From Flavobacterium rivuli WB 3.3-2 = DSM 21788 (GTDB lineage Bacteria; Bacteroidota; Bacteroidia; Flavobacteriales; Flavobacteriaceae): 64,000 nt of DNA. Made by a program: the position numbers and the translations under genes. Positions 47,182 through 54,959 of this stretch are shown piece by piece (the stretch's first letter is position 1; the number at the start of each line of letters is the position of its first letter). The notes beneath the pieces are model-generated. The model was given only the letters and a program-made list of their open reading frames with translations, was not told where the DNA came from and did not search any database. The DNA lies in contig NZ_KB899968.1 in assembly GCF_000378485.1 (NCBI RefSeq), positions 310,001-374,000 of the forward strand, in the 5' to 3' direction.

Positions 47182-48771
47182 TTAATGTACCGATGACATA
47201 TCTACCTTGCTCTTACCCTGTTTAACCAATAGTATAAACGGTATACAGATAAGGAACAATATGCCCAGGTATAAAAACACATCCATATATGATAGTACGG
47301 TGGCCTGTTTCATTACCGCGCCGTCCATAGCTGCATAAGCTTTATTTAATGCTTCAGATGCACTTAATCCCCTCGACATGAAGCCGCGCTGCAACTGCAA
47401 TAGGTGTTGTTGTGTCTGGAAATCGGTCGCAGTTTCATGAGCTACAAGGTTAACCCTGTGCGATTGTGTAAAACGGGTAATAAAGGTTGAGATAAGCGCT
47501 ATACCAAATGAACCGCCAAGCTGGCGCATCATTCCGGTAAAGGCTGCGCCTTCGCCTATGCTTTTACCCTTAAGGGTAGAAAGCGCCATAGTTGTAATAG
47601 GTACAAAAAGTAAACCTAAGCCTATACCTCGTAGTATTAACGGCCAAAACATGTGTTCTGCACCTGTGTTTGGTGTCATAATACTGTACATCCAGAAGGT
47701 AAAGCCAAAGAACACCATAAACCCGGTTGCAACCATATAGGTTTGCGGTACACCGTTTTGTATCATCTTACCTATAAAAGGCATCATAAAGGCAGTCATT
47801 AATGAGCTTGGTATTAACAGCATACCGGCATCAAGCGCGGGCCAACCTAAAATAGACTGCGTATAGATGGGGATTACAAACGTAGACCCATACAAACCAA
47901 AACCCAGTATAAAACACATTATGGTACCTATGCGCAGGTTGGCGTCGTTAAGCACGCTGAGGTTTACAATAGGGTGTTCATATACACTTTCCCTCCAGAT
48001 GAATGCAAGTAAACCAAATACGGCAACTATACTAAGTGTTACAATTTCATGCGATTCAAACCAGTCATCCTGCTGCCCATGTTCTAATACAAACTGCAGG
48101 GAGCCAATAAAAGCAATTAGGAACAGGATACCCCACCAGTCTACCTGGCTTGCCTTTAGCTTTTCGCCATATTTAGGGCTCTTAACATAAATAAGGCTTA
48201 GCATGGTAGCTATTATGCCTAAAGGTACGTTTATGTAAAATATATAAGGCCATGACCAGTTATCTACTATCCAGCCCCCAAGGGGCGGGCCAAGGGTGGG
48301 CCCTACAATTACACCCATACCATAAATGGCCTGGGCTATACCACGTTTTTCTGCCGGGTAGCTTTCTGTAATAATGGTCTGTGCTGTTACCAGCAGGGCA
48401 CCACCACCCATACCCTGTATAAACCTAAATGTTACAAGCTCCCAAATATTATCGGCGTTACCACAGGCAAAAGAGGCTACTGTGAATATAATAATAGATG
48501 CTGCAAAATAATTACGCCTGCCAAACTGCTGGGATAGCCAGCTTGTCATGGGTATTACAATTACGTTTGCTATTGCATAAGCGGTAATTACCCAGGCAAC
48601 ATCTGTTAATGTTGCCCCAAGGCTGCCACGCATTTCGTTTAGCGCTACGTTAACAATCGTGGTATCTACAATTTCGAGCAGGGCACAAAGTACTGCTGTT
48701 ATTGTAATAATAACGCGATCGAAGCCGTATAGAACCAAACTGTCTTCTGATTGGACTGTTGCTCCTGCCAT
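47182..48771 (-). CDS. emrB: MFS multidrug efflux pump, EmrB/QacA (DHA2) family
   Basis: 529 residues with about 14 membrane segments. Motif A-like GRRNYFA and motif C-like GMGVIVGPTLGPPLGGWIVDNWSWPYIFYIN are typical of DHA2 drug:proton antiporters. The first helix has LEIVDTTIVNVALNEM, with the DTTIVNVAL of EmrB. It starts 4 bases after the membrane fusion protein and works with it and the TolC-like channel as a tripartite pump. Confidence 0.93.
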   Translation of the reverse strand: MAGATVQSEDSLVLYGFDRVIITITAVLCALLEIVDTTIVNVALNEMRGSLGATLTDVAWVITAYAIANVIVIPMTSWLSQQFGRRNYFAASIIIFTVASFACGNADNIWELVTFRFIQGMGGGALLVTAQTIITESYPAEKRGIAQAIYGMGVIVGPTLGPPLGGWIVDNWSWPYIFYINVPLGIIATMLSLIYVKSPKYGEKLKASQVDWWGILFLIAFIGSLQFVLEHGQQDDWFESHEIVTLSIVAVFGLLAFIWRESVYEHPIVNLSVLNDANLRIGTIMCFILGFGLYGSTFVIPIYTQSILGWPALDAGMLLIPSSLMTAFMMPFIGKMIQNGVPQTYMVATGFMVFFGFTFWMYSIMTPNTGAEHMFWPLILRGIGLGLLFVPITTMALSTLKGKSIGEGAAFTGMMRQLGGSFGIALISTFITRFTQSHRVNLVAHETATDFQTQQHLLQLQRGFMSRGLSASEALNKAYAAMDGAVMKQATVLSYMDVFLYLGILFLICIPFILLVKQGKSKVDMSSVH

Positions 48772-48775
48772 AGTA

Positions 48776-49864
48776 TTAGTTTAAGTGTACATCTACCTCT
48801 ACGTTCATACCAGAGCGTAAAAGTTTTACTTTTTCTTTATCGTTGTTTTCGGTAATATTAATCCTTACCGGCAGCCTTTGTACTGTTTTTACAAAGTTAC
48901 CCGTAGCATTATCAGGAGGCAGTAAAGAGAAACGTGCACCGGTAGCAGGAGAGAAAGATGTAAGTACACCTTCAAACTCTACATCCGGGTAAGCATCTGC
49001 AGTAAAGGTAACTTTTTGGCCTTCTTTCATTTTTGTAACCTGAGTTTCTTTAAAGTTGGCTACAACCCATCCGTTTGTAGTATCAAGGATGTAAAACAAA
49101 GCTTGTCCCGGCTGTACCAATTGCCCCGGCTGAATGTCTATGGTAGATACCTGCCCGTCTACAGCGGCAGTAACCACAGTGTAAGAAAGGTTAAGCTTGG
49201 CAGCATCAAGCGCAGCCTGAGCCCTTTTTATGTTAGCCTGTGCAACTTCTGTCTGTTTTCCGGATACATTGCTTCTTGATACGCTTGCCGCCCTTTGAGA
49301 CGTGCTTGCAGCTACAGCCTGTTTAAGAACATTAAGTTCTGCCTCAGCTTCTTTCTTAGCAGCATCAGCCTGCTCAAATTGTTGCTTGGTAATGCTTTTA
49401 TTATTGTAAAGGTTCTGGTAACGCACAAAGTCGTTGTTAGCTCTCCACAGCCTTACTTTAGCAGCTTCGATATTTCCTTTAGACGATTGTATGTTAGCAT
49501 CACTTACAGATACTCCTGCAGCAGTACCGCTAATATCTGCTTTAGCTACTTCAAAGCTGCCCTGTGCTGCTAAAAGTTGCGCTTCGGCATCGGCTACACG
49601 AACAGCATAATCTTTATCATCAATAGTAAACAGGGTATCGCCTTTTTTAACCACGTCGTTATCTTTTACATAAATCTTAGTTATGTAACCGGTAACCCTT
49701 GGTAATATAGGGCTCATGTTTTTTTCTATCTGGGCATCATCTGTAGTTTCGTGAGACTGCCCGTGTATGTATTTGTAACCTCCGTAACCTCCGCCCACTA
49801 CTACAAGGGCAATAAGTATTACAAGGAACTTTTTGTTAGATTTCTTTTTTTCCGTGGTTTCCAT
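48776..49864 (-). CDS. emrA: HlyD/EmrA-family periplasmic adaptor
   Basis: 362 residues. One N-terminal membrane helix (about 10-28; FLVILIALVVVGGGYGGYKY) is followed by the barrel-sandwich hybrid (ILPRVTGYITKIYVKDNDVVKKGDTLFTID), a long alpha hairpin (about 75-205), and TVVTAAVDGQVSTIDIQPGQLVQPGQAL. It links the MFS pump to TolC. It is 6 bases after the TolC gene and 4 before emrB. Confidence 0.93.
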   Translation of the reverse strand: METTEKKKSNKKFLVILIALVVVGGGYGGYKYIHGQSHETTDDAQIEKNMSPILPRVTGYITKIYVKDNDVVKKGDTLFTIDDKDYAVRVADAEAQLLAAQGSFEVAKADISGTAAGVSVSDANIQSSKGNIEAAKVRLWRANNDFVRYQNLYNNKSITKQQFEQADAAKKEAEAELNVLKQAVAASTSQRAASVSRSNVSGKQTEVAQANIKRAQAALDAAKLNLSYTVVTAAVDGQVSTIDIQPGQLVQPGQALFYILDTTNGWVVANFKETQVTKMKEGQKVTFTADAYPDVEFEGVLTSFSPATGARFSLLPPDNATGNFVKTVQRLPVRINITENNDKEKVKLLRSGMNVEVDVHLN

Positions 49865-49870
49865 GGCTGA

Positions 49871-51220
49871 TTATTTGTTTTTGGTAAGATTGAACGAATT
49901 AGTTAGTTTGCCTGATGCGTTAAGCAGTTCATAAAAGCGTTGCGTAATATCGGCTTTAGAGAATGCCTGGTTAAGCTGCGACTGTAATTTTTGCACATCG
50001 GCTTCAAGCAGGTCGTTGGTATCTACAAGGCCATTATCATATTTGTCTTTTACAATACGGTAATTTTCATCGGCCTGTGCAACAGCCTCTGTATATACTT
50101 TATTTTGTTTAAGCGAGAGGTTGTAGTTCTCTAAAGATTCCTGTACCTGTACTTTAACCCTGTCGGTTAGTAACTCTACCTCCTGTTTCGCTTCCTCACT
50201 TCTGCTTTCGGCAGCCTTAACCTGTTTACGGTTTTTAAAGATGTTAGATATATCATAAGACACACCTACGCCAAAGTTAACCGCATTGTAAACAGACACC
50301 ACATTCTGGATATTTAGGGCTACATAGCCTGCAGAGAATGATAATGAAGGATAGTACGCCGCCTTAGCTACTTTAATATTAGCTTCAGACGCTTTTTGCT
50401 GCCATCTAAGTGCCTCTAAGTCGTTACGCTGTGCAATGGCTTCACTTTCGGTTACAGATGGTGTTATACCACCTGCATTTTTAAAGTAAGCATCGCTCAC
50501 GGCAATCTGTGTTCCTTGTGGTAATTTAAGCAATATTACAAGCTGGTAGTTTAGGGTAGATACCATTTTTTTGGCATCGTCTAACGATAGCTGGATGTTG
50601 CTTGCCTGTAATTGCGATTTTAGCAGGTCGTTACGGGCAATAAGCCCGTTTTCTTCCATGGCTGTAAAATCGGTAACGCGCTGGTTGGCACTTTTAAGGT
50701 TTTCTTCTATAAGCAGTACCGATTGCTGTGCTTTGTACAAATTTGCATACAGGATTATGGTTTGCATAGCTACCTGTTCCTTAGTATTGGCAGCGTTAAA
50801 CGTTTGTGCCTTATACATGTTCTGGCTGGCTGCAATGCTGTTCTTTATTTTGAAACCTGCAAATAACGGCATGCTAAGGGCAGCCTGTCCAAAAACTACC
50901 TGGTTTACCTTTGGCGATGCAGTGGTTGTCCCGTCTTCTGCATCAGCGTCGGCATTGTTTGTAGCCAGTTTGTAATTTACGGTAGGGTTTGTAACCCTAA
51001 GGTATTGCCCCGAAATTTTAAAATCAGGATATGCAGTGTTCTTAACATTGTCAACCTCATACTGGGAGGTAGTTACCCTTGTGTTGGCAAGGCCGGCCTC
51101 AGTACTTTGAGAAACTGCAATAGATATTGCCTCGTCCAGCGATAGCGGTTTCTTTTCCTGTGCCTGCATTGCAACAGAGAAAAGAAGGAGGCTTCCCGGC
51201 AGTAGATATTTAATTTTCAT
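49871..51220 (-). CDS. tolC: TolC-family outer-membrane efflux protein
   Basis: 449 residues with a signal peptide (1-20, SVAMQA-Q). The two halves are related alpha-helical repeats (SLDEAISIAVSQSTEAGLANTRV; NLEALRWQQKASEANIKVAKAAYYPSLSF, written from its core), as in trimeric TolC channels, with GLVDTNDLLEADVQKLQSQL near the end. The start overlaps the tetR stop region by 11 bases. It completes the tripartite pump; the symbol is by family. Confidence 0.9.
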   Translation of the reverse strand: MKIKYLLPGSLLLFSVAMQAQEKKPLSLDEAISIAVSQSTEAGLANTRVTTSQYEVDNVKNTAYPDFKISGQYLRVTNPTVNYKLATNNADADAEDGTTTASPKVNQVVFGQAALSMPLFAGFKIKNSIAASQNMYKAQTFNAANTKEQVAMQTIILYANLYKAQQSVLLIEENLKSANQRVTDFTAMEENGLIARNDLLKSQLQASNIQLSLDDAKKMVSTLNYQLVILLKLPQGTQIAVSDAYFKNAGGITPSVTESEAIAQRNDLEALRWQQKASEANIKVAKAAYYPSLSFSAGYVALNIQNVVSVYNAVNFGVGVSYDISNIFKNRKQVKAAESRSEEAKQEVELLTDRVKVQVQESLENYNLSLKQNKVYTEAVAQADENYRIVKDKYDNGLVDTNDLLEADVQKLQSQLNQAFSKADITQRFYELLNASGKLTNSFNLTKNK

Positions 51221-51833
51221 GTGCTAAAAGCGCTTTAATGGTTTGTTTAATATGTAGTGTCAATTCGTTTGCTATGTATGCTTCATAAGCTTCCTCAGTG
51301 TCCAGTCCAAGGGTTTTCTCAAAATAAAACCTGTTGGTATGAAAGTGGGTAAGCGTCCCTAAAATGGTAGTTGTAATAAGGGCATTATTTATGTCTTTCC
51401 TAAAAAAACCTTTTTCCTGCCCGTCTACTATTATCTTGTTGAAAATTGCAGAGTTCTCCTTTTTCATATCCATAAAAGATTCCATGTTAAGAATCCTTTT
51501 TTTTGTAGAAAGCTCAAAGTGCATTATCTGGTACATGCATTTGTTTTTATTAATGCGCGATATGTAAAGATCTATAAGGCGGTCTACCTTTTCGGTAGGG
51601 GAGAGGTCCTCTCTCGATATATTTTCGAGCTGCATTTTCATGCCCGATGTGCGTTGTATTATAAGTGCCTCCAGCAGTTTTTCTTTCGACCCAAAATAAT
51701 ACGATATCATGGCAATGTTAACATTTGCATCCCTGGCAATATGCCTTATAGAAGCACCATCAAAACCATCTTCGGCAAACAGCTTTTCGGCTGCCTGCAA
51801 TATCTCAAGTTGTTTATCATTATACTCCGTCAT
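51210..51833 (-). CDS. TetR/AcrR-family repressor of the efflux operon
   Basis: 207 residues. The N-terminal helix-turn-helix is DGASIRHIARDANVNIAMIS, followed by YYFGSKEKLLEALI, the standard TetR sequence. The C-terminal ligand domain is divergent. It is the first gene of tetR-tolC-emrA-emrB, so it is autoregulated in the usual layout, and two palindromic operators overlap its promoter (51861-51893). The inducing compound is unknown. Confidence 0.92.
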   Translation of the reverse strand: MTEYNDKQLEILQAAEKLFAEDGFDGASIRHIARDANVNIAMISYYFGSKEKLLEALIIQRTSGMKMQLENISREDLSPTEKVDRLIDLYISRINKNKCMYQIMHFELSTKKRILNMESFMDMKKENSAIFNKIIVDGQEKGFFRKDINNALITTTILGTLTHFHTNRFYFEKTLGLDTEEAYEAYIANELTLHIKQTIKALLAHEN

Positions 51834-51855
51834 AACTCATATTCAAATTATAGCA

Positions 51856-51893
51856 CAAAGTTAAACACTTGTTTAAATTAAACGTTTGTTTAA
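51856..51893 (-). promoter_or_regulatory. tetR promoter with two tandem TTAAACnnnTGTTTAA operators
   Basis: TTAAACACTTGTTTAA (51861-51876) and TTAAACGTTTGTTTAA (51878-51893) are 16-base near-palindromes whose centres are 17 bases apart. They adjoin and overlap the minus-strand -7 element TAACTTTG (51856-51863). This is a natural TetR-family operator arrangement: binding would block polymerase. Confidence 0.75.
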
Positions 51894-52150
51894 TACCTGT
51901 ATTAACACATTATTAACATAAAACGGTTTCGGGAATAGCCATAGATAATTTCTATTAAACGATATTTATGTATTGTTTACCAAAATGTTGTATAGATTTA
52001 CATAAAGTAATTGTTAATATAATATTTCTATTTTAAAAATTTGTAGCGATTAAATTCATTGTCTAATAAAGTGTCATAATTTAGAAATTTTGATTTGCTT
52101 TTTACAGTCTATTATACCTTTTGTGTGTTAATGTTAACTGCAATATAAAT
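51894..52150. other. AT-rich intergenic stretch without visible gene
   Basis: The part of the divergent tetR-cysE gap between the tetR operators and the cysE palindrome. It is very AT-rich and I see no reading frame or structured RNA in it. Confidence 0.5.
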
Positions 52151-52165
52151 CTACTAAGTTAGTAG
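52151..52165 (+). promoter_or_regulatory. Palindrome CTACTAAGTTAGTAG upstream of cysE
   Basis: A 7-1-7 perfect palindrome, CTACTAA-G-TTAGTAG. Its centre (52158) lies about 42 bases before the start predicted from the -7 element at 52186-52193, and it occupies the place of the missing -33 TTG. This suggests an activator site for a sulfur or redox regulator; I cannot name the protein. Confidence 0.55.
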
Positions 52166-52185
52166 ACTTCTGTTTGTTTTTTCCT

Positions 52186-52193
52186 TACATTTG
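52186..52193 (+). promoter_or_regulatory. -7 element (TACATTTG) of cysE-cysM
   Basis: A perfect TAnnTTTG match; predicted transcript start near 52200, leaving a leader of about 116 bases before cysE. Confidence 0.6.
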
Positions 52194-52198
52194 TTTTT

Positions 52199-52278
52199 GT
52201 GCCTCATGTTTTTGCTGCGGAGGCACTTTGATTATAAGCCCTGTAAGTTTACCTGTTATAAGCCTTACACATAACAGG
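52199..52278 (+). promoter_or_regulatory. Structured cysE leader with two hairpins
   Basis: GTGCCTC (52199-52205) pairs with GAGGCAC (52220-52226), and CCTGTTAT (52252-52259) with ATAACAGG (52271-52278). The second hairpin covers the end of the small leader frame at 52206-52274. There is no U-rich tract, so it is not an intrinsic terminator. Confidence 0.5.
52206..52274 (+). CDS. Putative cysE leader peptide with Cys codons
   Basis: A 22-codon frame from an ATG about 6 bases after the predicted transcript start to TAA, 41 bases before cysE. The peptide begins MFLLRRHFDYKPCKF and has Cys at positions 13 and 17, and its basic Lys-Pro-Cys composition is not random-looking. A second mini-frame, MNTVFKT (52290-52313), ends 2 bases before the cysE ATG. 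A cysteine-sensing leader before a cysteine-synthesis gene is plausible by analogy with other amino-acid leaders. Translation is unproven. Confidence 0.45.
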   Translation: MFLLRRHFDYKPCKFTCYKPYT

Positions 52279-52315
52279 CATTAGCTTTTATGAATACAGT
52301 TTTTAAGACTTAGTT

Positions 52316-53131
52316 ATGAAACATCCCATTTATACGGCCAATTACTTAAAAGCCGGAGTATTGCCGGACAAAGCACAGGTAGAGTACTGGATAGAAGAAT
52401 TCTTCCACTGGCTGTTTTGCATAGGTCCACAATACGGCAACTACGATTACTTTTTGCAAAAAGAAAATGAGCTTGGACAAATACTCTCAGGACTGCTTGA
52501 ATTAACCGGTATTGATAATGATAAAATTCCGTCATTAATCTTTTTGTTAAATAATAATGCAATTATACTTCATCAAAAACTTGAAGATGACCTCAAAGCT
52601 ATTTTTGAGTTTGACCCTGCAGCAAAATCACGTACAGAAGTACTGGTTTCTTACCCCGGATTTTTTGCAATTGCCGTTTATCGTGTTGCCCACGAGCTTT
52701 GGGTTAACCATGTGCCGGTATTGCCGCGCATGCTTAGCGAGTATGTGCATGGTAAAACAGGTATAGATATTCATCCCGGTGCTACCATTGGCGAACGCTT
52801 TTTTATAGACCATGGTACAGGTATCGTAGTGGGAGAAACATCTGTAATAGGCAATGATGTAAAAATGTATCAGGGGGTAACTTTAGGTGCACTAAGCGTG
52901 AGCAAGGCAGAGGCCGAAGTGAAGCGCCATCCTACAATAGGTAATGAGGTTACCATATATGCCAATGCTACCATACTGGGCGGTAAAACAGTAATAGGGC
53001 ATGGCTGTATAATAGGGGGCAATGTGTGGATAACTAATTCCGTTCCCGCAAACTCGCTGGTGTACCACAAGAGCGAAGCATCTGTAAAAAGCAGGGAAGT
53101 GTTTCCTGAGCCTTTAAATTTTGTAATATAA
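52316..53131 (+). CDS. cysE: Serine O-acetyltransferase
   Basis: Makes O-acetylserine from serine and acetyl-CoA, the first step of cysteine synthesis. 271 residues. An N-terminal helical domain (about 1-130) is followed by the left-handed beta helix: [21 protein letters not shown] (catalytic His/Asp region), [40 protein letters not shown] and [18 protein letters not shown]. The N-terminal part is longer than in short EpsC-type enzymes. It is 11 bases before cysM, so the two form an operon. Confidence 0.94.
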   Translation: MKHPIYTANYLKAGVLPDKAQVEYWIEEFFHWLFCIGPQYGNYDYFLQKENELGQILSGLLELTGIDNDKIPSLIFLLNNNAIILHQKLEDDLKAIFEFDPAAKSRTEVLVSYPGFFAIAVYRVAHELWVNHVPVLPRMLSEYVHGKTGIDIHPGATIGERFFIDHGTGIVVGETSVIGNDVKMYQGVTLGALSVSKAEAEVKRHPTIGNEVTIYANATILGGKTVIGHGCIIGGNVWITNSVPANSLVYHKSEASVKSREVFPEPLNFVI

Positions 53132-53142
53132 ATATCAATATA

Positions 53143-54051
53143 ATGAAAGTCAATAGCATTTTAGAAACCATAGGGAATACACCCCACGTTAAGCTGAGTA
53201 AGCTTTTTCCTGACCATAATGTTTACATAAAACTGGAGCGTAATAATCCCGGCAACAGCATTAAAGACAGGATTGCCCTGGCTATGATTGAAGATGCCGA
53301 AGCTAAAGGCCTGCTTAATAAAGACAGCGTTATTATAGAGCCTACAAGCGGCAATACAGGTATAGGGCTGGCACTTGTAGCGGCTGTAAAAGGGTATAAG
53401 CTTATACTTGTAATGCCCGAAAGTATGAGTGTAGAGCGCAGGAAACTAATGTCTATTTACGGGGCAGAATTCGAGCTTACCCCTCGCGAACTGGGTATGA
53501 AAGGCGCTATTGCAAAAGCTGCCGAACTTACCGGGGCTACGCCAAATGCATGGTCGCCGCGCCAGTTTGATAACCCTGCTAATGTTGAGGTTCATAAAAA
53601 AACCACGGCTCAGGAAATTATTGCCGATTTCCCTGATGGGATAGATTATATAATTACCGGCGTGGGTACCGGTGGCCACATAACCGGTGTTGCCCAGGCA
53701 GTAAAAGAAAAATTCCCTAATGTAAAAGTATTTGCTGTAGAGCCCGAAGCATCGCCGGTATTAAGCGGTGGTAACCCCGGGCTGCACCCTTTGCAGGGTA
53801 TAGGTGCCGGTTTTGTACCGTCTATTTACAACAAAGATGTTATAGATGGTGTAATACAGGTGGGCAAAGACGAAGCATTTGATTATGCCCGTAACATTGC
53901 TAAAGAAGAAGGGATACTGGCAGGTATTTCTACAGGGGCATCGCTTGCTGCGGTTAATAAAAAACTGGCCGAAATTCCTGAAGATGCCGTGGTGCTTACC
54001 TTTAATTATGATACAGGAGAGCGTTACCTTTCTATTGAAGGGCTTTTTTAA
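53143..54051 (+). CDS. cysM: Cysteine synthase (O-acetylserine sulfhydrylase), CysM type
   Basis: A PLP enzyme that forms cysteine from O-acetylserine and sulfide (or thiosulfate). 302 residues. PLP lysine K41 is in [25 protein letters not shown] is the substrate loop; [10 protein letters not shown] is the phosphate loop; and [15 protein letters not shown] follows. The NPGNSIKDR form (NPGxSxKDR) and the length fit the CysM/CysK group; I chose CysM by overall pattern. Direct neighbour of cysE, its substrate supplier. Confidence 0.92.
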   Translation: MKVNSILETIGNTPHVKLSKLFPDHNVYIKLERNNPGNSIKDRIALAMIEDAEAKGLLNKDSVIIEPTSGNTGIGLALVAAVKGYKLILVMPESMSVERRKLMSIYGAEFELTPRELGMKGAIAKAAELTGATPNAWSPRQFDNPANVEVHKKTTAQEIIADFPDGIDYIITGVGTGGHITGVAQAVKEKFPNVKVFAVEPEASPVLSGGNPGLHPLQGIGAGFVPSIYNKDVIDGVIQVGKDEAFDYARNIAKEEGILAGISTGASLAAVNKKLAEIPEDAVVLTFNYDTGERYLSIEGLF

Positions 54052-54054
54052 TCA

Positions 54055-54350
54055 ATTTCAGATTTCAGAAGTTACATTTCAGATTGAGCTACACTCTCAT
54101 GTCATTTTAAAACCTATAATTACTAAATCTTAAGCTTAATTGCTGTGAGTTCCGGAGGAACGGCATGTTTATAGAGAAAATAATTAGGTATATATTTATA
54201 GAGCTCCGGAGGAGCGGCATGAAATAATTATGCCGCTCCTCCGGAGCTCTTTTGTTGGTCTTTGCTTATTTTCTATAAACATGCCGTTCTTTGGGAACTC
54301 AAAAAATAGGAGTGAAACTCAATCTGAAATCTGAAATCTAAAATCTTAAT
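54055..54350. repeat. Three nested inverted repeats between convergent genes
   Basis: The outer arms 54055-54097 and 54308-54350 (TTTCAGATT..GAG..CACTC type) enclose middle arms 54147-54182 and 54266-54300 (GAGTTCCGGAGGAACGGCAT type). These enclose a perfect 20-base palindrome pair, GAGCTCCGGAGGAGCGGCAT at 54201-54220 with its complement at 54230-54249 and a 9-base loop. The whole 54052-54356 gap is this structure, with no gene, between cysM and the DUF1697 gene. Confidence 0.85.
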
Positions 54351-54356
54351 TCTAAC

Positions 54357-54911
54357 TTATCTCCTTCCCTCCAGCATCTCCAGCATTTTTAAAGTAGTGT
54401 TCCAGTTGCGGGTAGTGGCTTTAATGTTCATTTTGTTCTCTATAAAAACATTGGTAAGCTTAGAATCGGCTGCGCTGGTAGCAAGTTTTAGGTATAATAC
54501 ATTATCTATAACCTTAAAAACATCATCACCGCGGTTATACTTTTTAAGCTGATCTATCCCTGCGCCGCCGGGTGTACCACTAAGAAATGCTACAAAGAAT
54601 TTCTTGACTCCCTGTCCTTCGGGTTCGCGCTTTGCATAAGGGTTATTGGCAACTATTTTGGCAAGGTCGGCTTCTTCAAGAATAAAAATTACCACATTGT
54701 GTCCGTACTCTTTATACATAAGTATTTCAAGGTCTTTGGCAATTTTATCCCTGTTTGTTTGCGGGCTTTCAAAAACTACATTTCCGCTTTGTATGTACGT
54801 TTCCACATTTATGTAACCCTCTGCTTCCATAAGTTTTTTAAGGGCATCCATTTTTATCATGTTATGTCCGCTTACATTTATCCCGCGAAAAAGTGCTAAA
54901 TATACTGGCAT
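54357..54911 (-). CDS. DUF1697-family protein
   Basis: 184 residues. YLALFRGINVSGHNMIKMDA, LKKLMEAEGYINVETYIQSG (with SGNVVF) and FLSGTPGGAGIDQL are DUF1697 hallmarks. It is soluble with no signal peptide; the molecular function of the family is unknown to me. It is divergent from rlmD, with back-to-back -7 elements between the two genes. Confidence 0.9.
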   Translation of the reverse strand: MPVYLALFRGINVSGHNMIKMDALKKLMEAEGYINVETYIQSGNVVFESPQTNRDKIAKDLEILMYKEYGHNVVIFILEEADLAKIVANNPYAKREPEGQGVKKFFVAFLSGTPGGAGIDQLKKYNRGDDVFKVIDNVLYLKLATSAADSKLTNVFIENKMNIKATTRNWNTTLKMLEMLEGRR

Positions 54912-54936
54912 GTGATTTTTGCTAAATGATTAATTG

Positions 54937-54955
54937 CAAAAATAGTTTATTTTTG
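54937..54955. promoter_or_regulatory. Divergent -7 elements (CAAAAATA / TATTTTTG) of the DUF1697 gene and rlmD
   Basis: TATTTTTG on the minus strand (54937-54944) and on the plus strand (54948-54955) are separated by three bases, forming one 19-base palindrome. The plus copy ends 4 bases before the rlmD ATG, so that transcript would be almost leaderless or the box is not its promoter. Confidence 0.45.
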
Positions 54956-54959
54956 CGCC

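Noticed and set aside
52199..52278. Intrinsic terminator in the cysE leader
   Set aside because: Neither hairpin is followed by a U-rich tract, so I listed it only as a structured leader.
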